Shown: piece after piece, positions 1 to 4,612 of the stretch | How the letters are laid out: each line of letters opens with the position of its first letter | Numbering within the stretch: the first letter of the stretch is position 1 | DNA from: Microbacteriaceae bacterium | GTDB taxonomy: Bacteria > Actinomycetota > Actinomycetes > Actinomycetales > Microbacteriaceae | DNA: 6,417 nucleotides | NCBI GenBank assembly: GCA_025463615.1 | Contig: JAODAU010000040.1 | Coordinates: 1 to 6,417, forward strand | Direction of reading: 5' to 3' | Made by a program: the position numbers and the translations under genes | Notes under the pieces: model-generated | What the model was told of the DNA's origin: nothing | The model's database searches: none | What the model saw: the letters and a program-made list of their open reading frames with translations, nothing else

Positions 1-593
1 TCACGCCGGCCGGCCCCGGCATCGCTAACCTGGCGGACCCGGCCTGGATCACGGCCACCGCGGCGGCCACCGGCATCCCGGCCCGCGCCCTGCAGGCCTA
101 CGCGGGGGCGGCGATCGCCAACGCGACCCAGCAGCCCGGATGCGACATCGGCTGGAACCTGCTGGCCGGCGTCGGCGAGGTCGAGTCGCGCCACGGCACG
201 ATCTTCGGGGGCGCGCTGAACGCGGCGGGGGATGCGGTGCCACCGATCTTCGGGGTGACGCTGGACGGGACATCCACGGCCCACGTTCCCGACTCGGACG
301 GCGGCGCCATCGACGGCGACGCGACCGGCGATCGCGCGGTCGGGCCGATGCAGCTCATCCCGGAGGCCTGGCGCAACTGGCATGTCGACGGCAACGCCGA
401 CGGCGTGGAGAACCCGCAGAACATCGACGACTCGGTGCTCGCAGCGGCGCACTACCTGTGCCGCGCGGCCGGATCCGTCTCCACCGAGGCGGGCTGGCGC
501 AAGGCCGTGCTCGCCTACAACAGCTCGAACCAGTACGTGGCGGATGTCGCCCGCTACGCCACCGGCTACGCGGAGGACGCGGGGCGCGGGTGA
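1..593 (+). CDS. Lytic murein transglycosylase, MltB/SLT_2-type (5'-truncated by window)
   Basis: Probable secreted or envelope-bound enzyme cleaving the MurNAc-GlcNAc bond of peptidoglycan to give 1,6-anhydro-MurNAc ends. The reading frame is open from base 3 to a TGA at 591-593, giving 196 visible residues; the N-terminus, with any signal peptide, lies outside the window. Seen in sequence: GVGEVESRHG at about visible residues 56-65, where the E of the ES pair (about residue 61) matches the catalytic glutamate of the MltB-like VExxxG motif. Then come DGDATGDRAVGPMQLIPEAW (about 105-123), an aspartate-rich loop VDGNADGVENPQNID (about 128-142), a helix ending in AAHYLC (about 148-153), and AVLAYNSSNQYVADV (about 168-182). 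This order is typical of actinobacterial SLT_2-fold transglycosylases, in which RAVGPMQFIPSTW and AYN-type motifs are conserved. Two cysteines (about residues 47 and 153) could form a disulfide in an exported protein, which is inference. The protein ends about 12 residues after the last motif, so no C-terminal cell-wall-binding domain follows. The convergent LacI gene lies beyond a repeat-rich gap. Confidence 0.88.
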   Translation, partial: TPAGPGIANLADPAWITATAAATGIPARALQAYAGAAIANATQQPGCDIGWNLLAGVGEVESRHGTIFGGALNAAGDAVPPIFGVTLDGTSTAHVPDSDGGAIDGDATGDRAVGPMQLIPEAWRNWHVDGNADGVENPQNIDDSVLAAAHYLCRAAGSVSTEAGWRKAVLAYNSSNQYVADVARYATGYAEDAGRG

Positions 594-604
594 GTGCTGC
601 GCCG

Positions 605-649
605 CCCTGCACGAAGCCTCCCTGCACGAAGTCTCCCTGCACGAAATGA
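605..649. repeat. Three tandem 15-bp units carrying CCCTGCACGAA
   Basis: CCCTGCACGAA begins at 605, 620 and 635, an exact 15-bp period. The first two units end in GCCT and GTCT; the third runs into the left arm of the first large hairpin as ATGA. The shared core GCACGAA is the outer end of both hairpin arms in this region, so the array looks like reiterated ends of the element. It starts 11 bp after the transglycosylase stop codon. No function is claimed. Confidence 0.8.
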
Positions 650-724
650 AGGGCGGCGTGTGACGGATGGGGCGGATGTACGCGTTTTCGCAACATCCGT
701 CACACACGGCCCTTCATTTCGTGC
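639..724. repeat. Palindromic hairpin element, copy 1
   Basis: The left arm 639-669 and right arm 694-724 are reverse complements at 29 of 31 positions around a 24-nt centre (670-693). The outer end reads GCACGAAATGAAGGGC on the left and its complement on the right. An inner stem is also possible: CGGATGT (673-679) pairs with ACATCCG (693-699) around a GCG-TTTT-CGC mini-hairpin (682-691). That stem competes with the top of the outer stem, because CGGATG occurs twice on the left side. Lying between convergent genes, the element may act as a bidirectional terminator or RNA-stabilising hairpin. Its form resembles REP/BIME-type intergenic palindromes, which is inference from structure; no RAYT-type transposase is in the window. 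A nearly identical copy lies at 900-988. Confidence 0.85.
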
Positions 725-900
725 GGGTCAGGAGGTGGTGTCGATGTCGCCCAACGGGAGGGGCGGATGCTCGCGCCGACGGACACCTTCGGCAACACGC
801 CGATCGGCTGCGGCCTGGTGCGGCGTGTCATCTCGTGCTTCCGTCACCAGACGCACCGCCGGGTGCGACCTAGCCGAGCGAGTCGTGCAGCGCGGGATGC
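725..900. other. Spacer between the two hairpin elements, no supported gene
   Basis: This 175-bp GC-rich stretch separates the two direct copies of the hairpin element. A 48-codon ATG frame (767-913) follows a GGGAGG-like sequence, but it runs into the second hairpin copy and its tail is arginine-rich as expected from random GC-rich DNA, so it is not called. A 10-bp palindrome, GCCGATCGGC, is present near 808-817 and is probably fortuitous. Partial echoes of the element's end motif occur inside the spacer (CGTGC near 834 and GTCGTGCAG near 881), suggesting it may contain decayed pieces of the same repeat family. Confidence 0.5.
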
Positions 901-990
901 CTGCACGAAATGAAGGGCGGCGTGTGACGGATGGGGCGGATGTACGCGTTTTCGCAACATCCGTCACATCCGGCCCTTCATTTCGTGCAG
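901..990. repeat. Palindromic hairpin element, copy 2
   Basis: A direct copy of the first hairpin: positions 900-988 match 636-724 at 87 of 89 bases, the two differences falling together at 969-970. The arms 901-933 and 958-990 pair with three interior mismatches. The ends are slightly longer than in copy 1, because CT at 901-902 pairs with AG at 989-990. The 24-nt centre 934-957 is identical to copy 1, including the GCG-TTTT-CGC mini-hairpin and the duplicated CGGATG that permits two folds. Both substitutions lie in the right arm and reduce pairing (28/31 against 29/31), so they are not compensatory. Confidence 0.85.
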
Positions 991-1039
991 AGGAAGCGCA
1001 TTTCGTGCGGAGGGAACGCATTTTGTGCAGAGGGTACCC
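980..1039. repeat. Three tandem 20-bp units carrying ATTTCGTGC
   Basis: Units start at 980, 1000 and 1020 with a 20-bp period and a consensus near ATTTCGTGCAGAGGGAACGC. The third unit has a C-to-T change (ATTTTGTGC), and its tail diverges to GGTACCC. The first unit overlaps the end of the right arm of hairpin copy 2. The core TTCGTGC is the reverse complement of GCACGAA in the 15-bp array at 605-649, so the block is bracketed by arrays of the same motif in opposite orientation. The array ends about 37 bp before the LacI-type gene's stop codon. Confidence 0.8.
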
Positions 1040-1076
1040 GGCGGGCGCCGATCGGGATTGAGTGTGGTCTGGGGGG

Positions 1077-2087
1077 TCAGGCGGGGGCGGAGGTGCTCGT
1101 GCGGACGACGAGCTCGTAGGGGAGCGCGGTGTCGAGCGGGCCGCGTCCTGCGGTGCTGGGGTGCAGCTCCTCCATGAGGATCTCGACCGCGAGCTGGCCC
1201 TGTCGCCCCGGGAACTGCGCCACCGTGGTGAGCCCGAAGAAGTCGCTGAGCTCGTAGTCGTCGATGCCGATGATGGAGACGTCCCGCGGCACGTCCAGGC
1301 CGAACTCGCGGGCCGCGAGGATGGCGCCGATCGCCATCTCGTCGGATGCCGCGAAGATCGCCGTCGGCCTCCGCGCGGGCGCGAGCAGCTCCTGCGCCGC
1401 GCGGTAGCCGCCGGCGATGGTGAAGTCGGCCTCGCGCTGCAGCGACGGATCGACGGGGATGCCGGCATCCGCGAGCGCGTTCTCGTAGCCGACCCGCCGG
1501 TTGCTGGGCAGGTTGAAGTCGCGCTCGTAGTGGCGGTTGGCGCCGATGTGCGCGATCGAGCGGTGGCCGAGCGAGACCAGGTGCGCGGTGGCGAGGCGGG
1601 CGAGGCCGACGTCGTCGATGCTGAGGGTGCGCACCCCGTTGAGCGGGCCGCCGACGCCGACGATGGGCTTGCCCAGCCCGATGAGGCCGGCGAGTTCGGT
1701 GTCGGTGAGTTCGAGGGAGACGGTGATGACGGCATCCACCCGTTTGCGCAGCAGGAAGTGCTCGAACACGCTGCGGCGTTCGTCGCTGCCGCCGCCGAGG
1801 TTGTAGAGGGTGAGGTCGTAGCCGTTGGCGAGCAGCGCGCGCTCGGCGCCCTCGATCACGGTGCTGTAGAACCACTTGTTGAGGTGGGGGATGACGACGC
1901 CCACGTTCTTGGTTCGCCCGGTGGCGAGGCTCGAAGCGTTGGAGCTCACGACGTAGCCGAGTTCGTCGGCGGCGGCCTTCACGCGGTCGCGGGTGGACTC
2001 GGAGACGTGGCCGTTGCCGCTGAGTGCCCGGGAGACCGTGGCGGTGGAGACCCCGGCGAGATCCGCGACCTCCTGGATGCCCGCCAT
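1077..2087 (-). CDS. LacI-family transcriptional regulator
   Basis: DNA-binding regulator of the LacI/GalR family, normally a dimer whose operator binding is altered by a sugar or sugar phosphate. The 336-residue length is typical. Residues 4-24 form the helix-turn-helix (IQEVADLAGVSTATVSRALS). The hinge region 46-58 ends in NASSLATGRT, where Leu54 is placed as the minor-groove-intercalating leucine; the common YxPN lead-in is replaced by VVSSN. The periplasmic-binding-protein-like domain starts at NVGVVIP (61-67). It has the N-subdomain FYSTVIEGAERAL (73-85), the crossover HRSIAHIG (175-182), AIFAASDEMAIGAI (243-256) and the late-domain VSIIGIDDYELSDFF (270-284). ATG at 2087 is supported by AAGGGAG at 2098-2092. 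The effector cannot be read from sequence. No sugar transporter or glycosidase adjoins it, so it is either autoregulatory with distant targets or separated from its regulon. Confidence 0.93.
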   Translation of the reverse strand: MAGIQEVADLAGVSTATVSRALSGNGHVSESTRDRVKAAADELGYVVSSNASSLATGRTKNVGVVIPHLNKWFYSTVIEGAERALLANGYDLTLYNLGGGSDERRSVFEHFLLRKRVDAVITVSLELTDTELAGLIGLGKPIVGVGGPLNGVRTLSIDDVGLARLATAHLVSLGHRSIAHIGANRHYERDFNLPSNRRVGYENALADAGIPVDPSLQREADFTIAGGYRAAQELLAPARRPTAIFAASDEMAIGAILAAREFGLDVPRDVSIIGIDDYELSDFFGLTTVAQFPGRQGQLAVEILMEELHPSTAGRGPLDTALPYELVVRTSTSAPA

Positions 2088-2120
2088 CTGACTCCCTTGC
2101 CTGTACGTAGAACAGGGTGA

Positions 2121-2126
2121 ATCCTA
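2121..2126 (-). promoter_or_regulatory. Candidate -10 element for the LacI-type gene
   Basis: Read on the minus strand, 2126-2121 is TAGGAT, a TAnnnT-type -10 box. It would place transcription start near 2114, about 27 nt before the ATG at 2087, leaving the AAGGGAG ribosome-binding site in a short leader. No convincing -35 hexamer is seen 16-18 bp upstream, so this is a position-based suggestion. Confidence 0.35.
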
Positions 2127-2134
2127 CCGGCCCG

Positions 2135-2144
2135 CGTTCGAACG
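2135..2144. promoter_or_regulatory. Candidate LacI-type operator palindrome
   Basis: CGTTCGAACG is a perfect 10-bp palindrome centred on CpG, as in many LacI-family operators. It sits between the candidate -10 of the regulator gene and where its -35 would be, and overlaps the candidate -35 of the tRNA promoter. Autorepression is plausible. The match is short, does not extend outward, and could be chance in GC-rich DNA. Confidence 0.25.
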
Positions 2145-2166
2145 GCCCCGACCGGTGCGCTATTCT
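2137..2166 (+). promoter_or_regulatory. Candidate promoter for tRNA-Tyr
   Basis: TTCGAA (2137-2142) and TATTCT (2161-2166) are spaced by 18 bp. Initiation near 2173 would leave a leader of about 35 nt for RNase P to remove before the tRNA 5' end at 2208. The -10 is good; the -35 is a weak match to TTGACA. The promoter is divergent from the LacI-type gene. Confidence 0.4.
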
Positions 2167-2207
2167 TGTCGAGCGCGTTCGCGGCCCCGGCCGGGAACAG
2201 TGTGACT

Positions 2208-2292
2208 GGCAAGTTACCCAAGCGGCCAAAGGGAGCTGACTGTAAATCAGCCGTTTTCAACTTCGGGGGTTCGAATCCCTCACTTGCCACCA
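2208..2292 (+). tRNA. tRNA-Tyr (anticodon GUA)
   Basis: An 85-nt class II tRNA. The acceptor stem GGCAAGT (2208-2214) pairs perfectly with ACTTGCC (2282-2288), followed by discriminator A (2289) and an encoded CCA (2290-2292). The anticodon stem GCTGA/TCAGC (2235-2239, 2247-2251) encloses the 7-nt loop CTGTAAA with anticodon GTA at 2242-2244, which decodes UAU/UAC. A long variable region (about 2252-2264), the class II feature expected of bacterial tRNA-Tyr, precedes the T arm. The T loop TTCGAAT (2270-2276) is closed by GGGGG/CCCTC. All expected elements are intact. A strong terminator hairpin begins four bases after the CCA. Confidence 0.97.
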
Positions 2293-2295
2293 CGG

Positions 2296-2326
2296 AGAAA
2301 CGCCCCCGCACAGCGGGGGCGTTTCT
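2296..2326 (+). terminator. Terminator hairpin of tRNA-Tyr
   Basis: AGAAACGCCCCCGC (2296-2309) pairs perfectly with 2313-2326 across the loop ACA, giving a 14-bp stem. The U-rich segment (TTTCT) is the distal part of the stem rather than a free tail, as is common in high-GC actinobacteria. It starts four bases after the tRNA CCA. Confidence 0.88.
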
Positions 2327-2334
2327 GCGTGTGT

Positions 2335-2439
2335 GGCAAGTGGAGGACGAGAAGCCTCTCGTGGGCCCACGCCGCGCAGTCCGGACGATTCGCAGAATCG
2401 GCCGGCGGCACGGTGGGGAGTCGAATCCCCTGCCTGCCA
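2335..2439 (+). pseudogene. Degenerate tRNA-like remnant downstream of tRNA-Tyr
   Basis: The stretch begins with GGCAAGT (2335-2341), identical to the tRNA-Tyr acceptor strand. It ends with a T-arm-like segment, GGGGA-GTCGAAT-CCCCT (2415-2431), followed by GCCTGCC and A (2432-2439). The acceptor ends would pair at six of seven positions counting one G-U, with one A-C mismatch. The T arm has lost the closing G53-C61 pair and T54. Instead of recognisable D and anticodon arms, the middle holds hairpins such as ACGAGA/TCTCGT (2353-2368) and GATTC/GAATC (2389-2401). There is no CCA, and 105 nt is too long for a normal tRNA. Like the intact gene it is followed at once by a strong hairpin, so a decayed tandem duplicate or insertion-disrupted tRNA is the best reading. 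A functional unusual RNA cannot be excluded. Confidence 0.4.
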
Positions 2440-2444
2440 CTCGC

Positions 2445-2471
2445 AGCGAAGGCCCCAATGGGGCCTTCGCT
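2445..2471 (+). terminator. Second terminator-like hairpin
   Basis: AGCGAAGGCCCC (2445-2456) pairs perfectly with 2460-2471 across the loop AAT, a 12-bp stem. No U tract follows. It stands six bases after the tRNA-like remnant, in the same arrangement as the terminator after intact tRNA-Tyr, and would also insulate the small gene downstream. Confidence 0.7.
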
Positions 2472-2480
2472 CACTGCGAA

Positions 2481-2574
2481 GCGAAGCGAGCCCCGAGCTG
2501 ATTGCGAACTGCGACGCGAAGCGAGCCGGTAGCAACGCCGCGCCCGTAACCGCACAGTGACCGCGAAGCGAGCC
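2481..2574. repeat. Three copies of GCGAAGCGAGCC
   Basis: Exact 12-bp copies lie at 2481-2492, 2516-2527 and 2563-2574, with start spacings of 35 and 47 bp. The first and third share a longer extension, GCGAAGCGAGCCCCGA. The third lies in the -35 region of the leaderless promoter for the gene at 2604, so the motif could be an activator or repressor site. It could equally be slippage-type repetition. The span holds no credible coding frame. Confidence 0.65.
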
Positions 2575-2590
2575 CCGAACCTCCCCGGCG

Positions 2591-2596
2591 TACACT
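2591..2596 (+). promoter_or_regulatory. -10 element of a leaderless promoter
   Basis: TACACT fits TAnnnT and lies exactly 7 bp before the ATG at 2604, where initiation would place the mRNA 5' end on the start codon. No Shine-Dalgarno sequence is present between the box and the ATG. Leaderless transcripts of this form are common in actinobacteria. Confidence 0.6.
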
Positions 2597-2603
2597 CCCC
2601 GCC

Positions 2604-2864
2604 ATGCCCGAAGAACTCCCGCCCCCGAAGCGCCCGTGGTGGGTTCTGGGTGTCGGTCTCGGATCATCCATCTTCACGCTCGCCGCTGTCGGCCTGCTCG
2701 AACCGTTCTGGATCAGTCAGCAAATCGAAAACCCGAGCGTCGTCCACGCTGCCCTCGCCGTCATCTACGGAACGCTGGCGCTGCTCGCCGTCGTCAGCGT
2801 CGTGTACTGGGCCCGCCGCCCGAAACCACGGCCGGCATCCGCCGATCGCTGGCACGAGGAGTAG
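2604..2864 (+). CDS. Small two-helix membrane protein, unknown function
   Basis: An 86-residue protein of a family I do not recognise. A short proline-rich N-terminus (MPEELPPPKRP) precedes a first hydrophobic segment at about residues 12-37 (WWVLGVGLGSSIFTLAAVGL and on). A loop with NPSVVH follows, then a second segment at about 47-69 (AALAVIYGTLALLAVVSVVY). The basic ARRPKPRP stretch (70-77) suggests both ends are cytoplasmic by the positive-inside rule. Hydrophobic periodicity, a clean start and a strong -10 box support a real gene. The ATG has no ribosome-binding site but lies 7 bp after TACACT, so it is probably translated from a leaderless mRNA. The TAG stop is three bases from the stop of the convergent acetyltransferase gene, leaving no room for a separate terminator. 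Confidence 0.75.
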   Translation: MPEELPPPKRPWWVLGVGLGSSIFTLAAVGLLEPFWISQQIENPSVVHAALAVIYGTLALLAVVSVVYWARRPKPRPASADRWHEE

Positions 2865-2867
2865 AGC

Positions 2868-3410
2868 TCACCAGGAGCGGATGACGCCCGCCTTCGGCCC
2901 TGTCACCAGCGTGGCCGCCGGCACATCATCCGCCACGATCGCGCCGGCCGCGATCACCGCGTCCGCCCCGATGCTCACGCCGGGCAGGATCGTCGCGCCG
3001 GCGCCGATCCACACGTTCTCGCCGACGTCGATCGCGCCGCCGGTGAGGTAGAGGCGCCGGTCGCCCGGATCCACGGGGTGGCCGACCGTGATGAACGTGA
3101 CCTTGGGCGCGATCATCGTGCGGTGCCCCAGCCGGATGCCGGCGTAGTCCAGAAAAGTGCAGCCCTGGTTGATGAAGACGCGGCCCCCGAACTCGATGTT
3201 CGGCCCGTTGTCCGTGTAGAAGGGCGGGTAGATCGTCACCTGCTCGGGCAGCGGCCGGCCGAGGATCTGCTCGAAGAGCTCCGCCTTGCCCGCCTCGTCG
3301 TCGAACGGCAATGAATTGAGCCGCGAGGTGAGCGCGGTGACCGCCAGCACCCGCTCGTTCATGGCCGTGAACTCGGGGCTGCGGATGGGCATGAGGCGTT
3401 CACTGGGCAT
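2868..3410 (-). CDS. Sugar O-acetyltransferase, LacA/maltose acetyltransferase type
   Basis: Cytoplasmic acetyl-CoA-dependent transferase that acetylates a hydroxyl on a sugar or related acceptor; the native acceptor is not predictable. The 180-residue protein has an N-terminal helical part (about 11-65, ending in a YPPFYTDNGPNIEFG-type segment) resembling the Mac/Maa domain. A left-handed beta-helix of hexapeptide repeats follows: IEFGGRVFINQGC (72-84), IRLGHRTMIAPKVTF (92-106), IDVGENVWIGAGATI (127-141), VSIGADAVIAAGAIV (145-159). The catalytic histidine is His111 in TVGHPVD, matching TGHPVH of LacA. The C-terminus stops just after GVIRSW and lacks the tail of E. coli LacA. The start at 3410 is chosen because AGGAGG lies at 3424-3419 with an 8-nt spacer. 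A longer in-frame ATG at 3533 would overlap the divergent CPBP gene and has no family-like sequence. The neighbouring genes suggest no pathway. Confidence 0.92.
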   Translation of the reverse strand: MPSERLMPIRSPEFTAMNERVLAVTALTSRLNSLPFDDEAGKAELFEQILGRPLPEQVTIYPPFYTDNGPNIEFGGRVFINQGCTFLDYAGIRLGHRTMIAPKVTFITVGHPVDPGDRRLYLTGGAIDVGENVWIGAGATILPGVSIGADAVIAAGAIVADDVPAATLVTGPKAGVIRSW

Positions 3411-3471
3411 CCACCGATCCTCCTCCCACGTCCCCCAACTCGCCGACTTCCGCACCCGCGTGCCGTGACGA

Positions 3472-3477
3472 TACGGT
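3472..3477 (+). promoter_or_regulatory. Candidate -10 element in the divergent intergenic region
   Basis: TACGGT (3472-3477) fits TAnnnT and would start transcription near 3484, about 27 nt before the CPBP gene's ATG at 3511. An overlapping TATCGT on the opposite strand (3474-3469) could serve the acetyltransferase gene at 3410. Neither has a good -35, so the assignment is weak. Confidence 0.3.
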
Positions 3478-3510
3478 GAAACCCACGCCACGACGGGACG
3501 GAGCCCCACC

Positions 3511-4338
3511 ATGACGGATCTCGAGCACGACAACGCCTGGCGCAGGTTCTGGAACCGTGGCGGATTCTGGCGGGCGCTGCTCGCCGCCGTGGTCTACCTT
3601 GCGCTGTACCTCGGATCGGGCCTCCTCATCGGCAGGCTGTTCGGCTCGCAGATCGACACCAAGAACATCCTCGCCACGGGCCCCAGCGTCTTCTTCGCGA
3701 TCGCGCTGCCGGTGATCTTCGGATCGGTCATCCTGTCGATCTTCGCCCTCACGCTGGGCTGGTTCCGGCCGCTGTTCGCGCGGCAGCCGATCCGCGGCTC
3801 ATGGTGGATGTGGATCGCGCCCGCGCTGGTGGCGGTCGCCATCCTGCTGCGCCTGTTCGGCATCGACTACGCGCGGTACTCGGTGTCGGCAGTGGTGCTG
3901 ATGTTCGTGGCGGGCATCTTCGTGGGCTTCGCGGAGGAGTTCCTCACCCGCGGCCTCGCCGTGAAGATGCTGCGCGACTCGGGCAAGAGCGAGTGGGCGG
4001 TGATGGTGCTGTCGTCGCTCATCTTCGCGGTGCTGCACTCCACGAACGTCCTCTCGGGCCAGGCGCCGCTCACCGTGCTGATCACGGTCGGGTTCACGTT
4101 CGGGTTCGGCATCCTGATGTACCTCACGCTGCGGGTGTCGGGCTACCTGATCTGGCCGATCATCATCCACGCGCTCTACGACCCGACACAGTTCCTGTCG
4201 ACCGGCGGCATCGACGTCGCGGCGACCGGAGCGCAGAGCCCGCTGCTCGTGCTGGCGGGGCCGGCGAACCTCGTCTTCGTCGTGTTCGCGATCATCGCGC
4301 TCATCTTCGTGCGCGGCCGGGTGCAGAAGACGGCTTGA
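3511..4338 (+). CDS. CPBP-family intramembrane metalloprotease
   Basis: Integral membrane protein of the CPBP (Abi/CAAX prenyl protease 2, Rce1-like) family of intramembrane proteases; its substrate is unknown. The 275 residues include about eight hydrophobic segments, near 19-44, 58-85, 98-115, 123-141, 161-177, 186-208, 210-221 and 245-267. The family signature is intact: motif 1 is EEFLTRG with Glu142, Glu143 and Arg147; motif 2 is FAVLH with His176; the third site is His220 in IIIHALYD. These residues form the catalytic and metal-associated set in characterised relatives. The ATG at 3511 is preceded by GGAG at 3500-3503 with a 7-nt spacer. It is divergent from the acetyltransferase and followed after 51 bp by a small ORF with its own promoter. 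Actinobacterial homologues include putative bacteriocin-immunity or signalling proteases, but nothing nearby indicates either role. Confidence 0.93.
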   Translation: MTDLEHDNAWRRFWNRGGFWRALLAAVVYLALYLGSGLLIGRLFGSQIDTKNILATGPSVFFAIALPVIFGSVILSIFALTLGWFRPLFARQPIRGSWWMWIAPALVAVAILLRLFGIDYARYSVSAVVLMFVAGIFVGFAEEFLTRGLAVKMLRDSGKSEWAVMVLSSLIFAVLHSTNVLSGQAPLTVLITVGFTFGFGILMYLTLRVSGYLIWPIIIHALYDPTQFLSTGGIDVAATGAQSPLLVLAGPANLVFVVFAIIALIFVRGRVQKTA

Positions 4339-4362
4339 CGCGGATGCCACGGGGGCTACCGT
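4335..4362 (+). promoter_or_regulatory. Promoter of the 54-residue ORF
   Basis: TTGACG (4335-4340) and TACCGT (4357-4362) are spaced by 16 bp, the best consensus promoter in the window. The -35 overlaps the TGA stop of the CPBP gene. Initiation near 4369-4370 would give a leader of about 20 nt containing AAGGAG (4379-4384). Confidence 0.6.
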
Positions 4363-4389
4363 CGCACACACAGAGCCGAAGGAGCAGCT

Positions 4390-4554
4390 GTGAGCGACCC
4401 CGTTCTTCCCCCGTCCATCCCGTCCCCGGATTCGCCCGCGCCGGATGACCCCGAGCGCAACCCGGAGCAGAGCCCGCAGCCCGCGCCGACCGACGACGTC
4501 TCGGTAGACCCGGACATGACGCAGAGCCCGGAGGCGGCGCCCGACGCGGAGTGA
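4390..4554 (+). CDS. Small acidic proline-rich protein, unknown function
   Basis: A 54-residue ORF starting with GTG at 4390 and ending with TGA at 4552-4554. The ribosome-binding site AAGGAG at 4379-4384 has a 5-nt spacer, and a good promoter lies at 4335-4362. The product begins MSDPVLPPSIPSPDS and consists almost entirely of P, D, E, S, A, Q and T, with no hydrophobic core, no cysteine and few basic residues. It is therefore very acidic and probably intrinsically disordered. Repeated NPEQSPQ- and MTQSPEA-like segments suggest low-complexity expansion. No family is recognised. Reality rests on the promoter, ribosome-binding site and start arranged correctly, and on the frame stopping just before a terminator-like palindrome. 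It is easily missed because of its length and GTG start. Confidence 0.62.
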   Translation: MSDPVLPPSIPSPDSPAPDDPERNPEQSPQPAPTDDVSVDPDMTQSPEAAPDAE

Positions 4555-4565
4555 TCGCGGGGGCG

Positions 4566-4605
4566 CTTCGAGAACCTCAGCGACCGGTCCCTGAGGCTCT
4601 CGAAG
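4566..4605. terminator. 40-bp near-palindrome, probable bidirectional terminator
   Basis: Bases 4566-4585 and 4586-4605 are reverse complements at 18 of 20 positions around a GACCGGTC core, with CTTCGAG at one end and CTCGAAG at the other. It lies between the convergent stops of the small acidic ORF (4554) and the Rho_N-like gene (4613). From memory, GGTCCCTGAG...CGAAG-type palindromes recur between genes in Microbacteriaceae genomes, so this may be a member of a dispersed repeat family; that needs a genome search. Confidence 0.7.
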
Positions 4606-4612
4606 GGGCCCT

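Noticed and set aside
767..913. 48-codon ATG frame with a GGGAGG-like upstream sequence between the hairpins
   Set aside because: The frame runs into the repeat element, and its second half is arginine-rich as in random GC-rich DNA. No family resemblance is seen.
605..1039. Possible CRISPR array
   Set aside because: Repeat units are 15 and 20 bp with no unique spacers of constant length, the two arrays are in opposite orientation, and no cas genes are present.
1062..2120. Long + strand frame antisense to the LacI-type gene
   Set aside because: It is a GC-rich shadow of a complete, motif-bearing minus-strand gene; its valine/glutamate/alanine-rich translation matches no domain.
2208..2439. 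Integrase attachment-site duplication at tRNA-Tyr
   Set aside because: The second T-arm segment is not an exact copy of the tRNA 3' end, and no integrase or foreign cargo lies nearby.
3411..3533. Upstream extension of the sugar acetyltransferase to an ATG at 3533
   Set aside because: It would overlap the divergent CPBP gene's start, lacks family-like sequence, and bypasses the AGGAGG-supported ATG at 3410.
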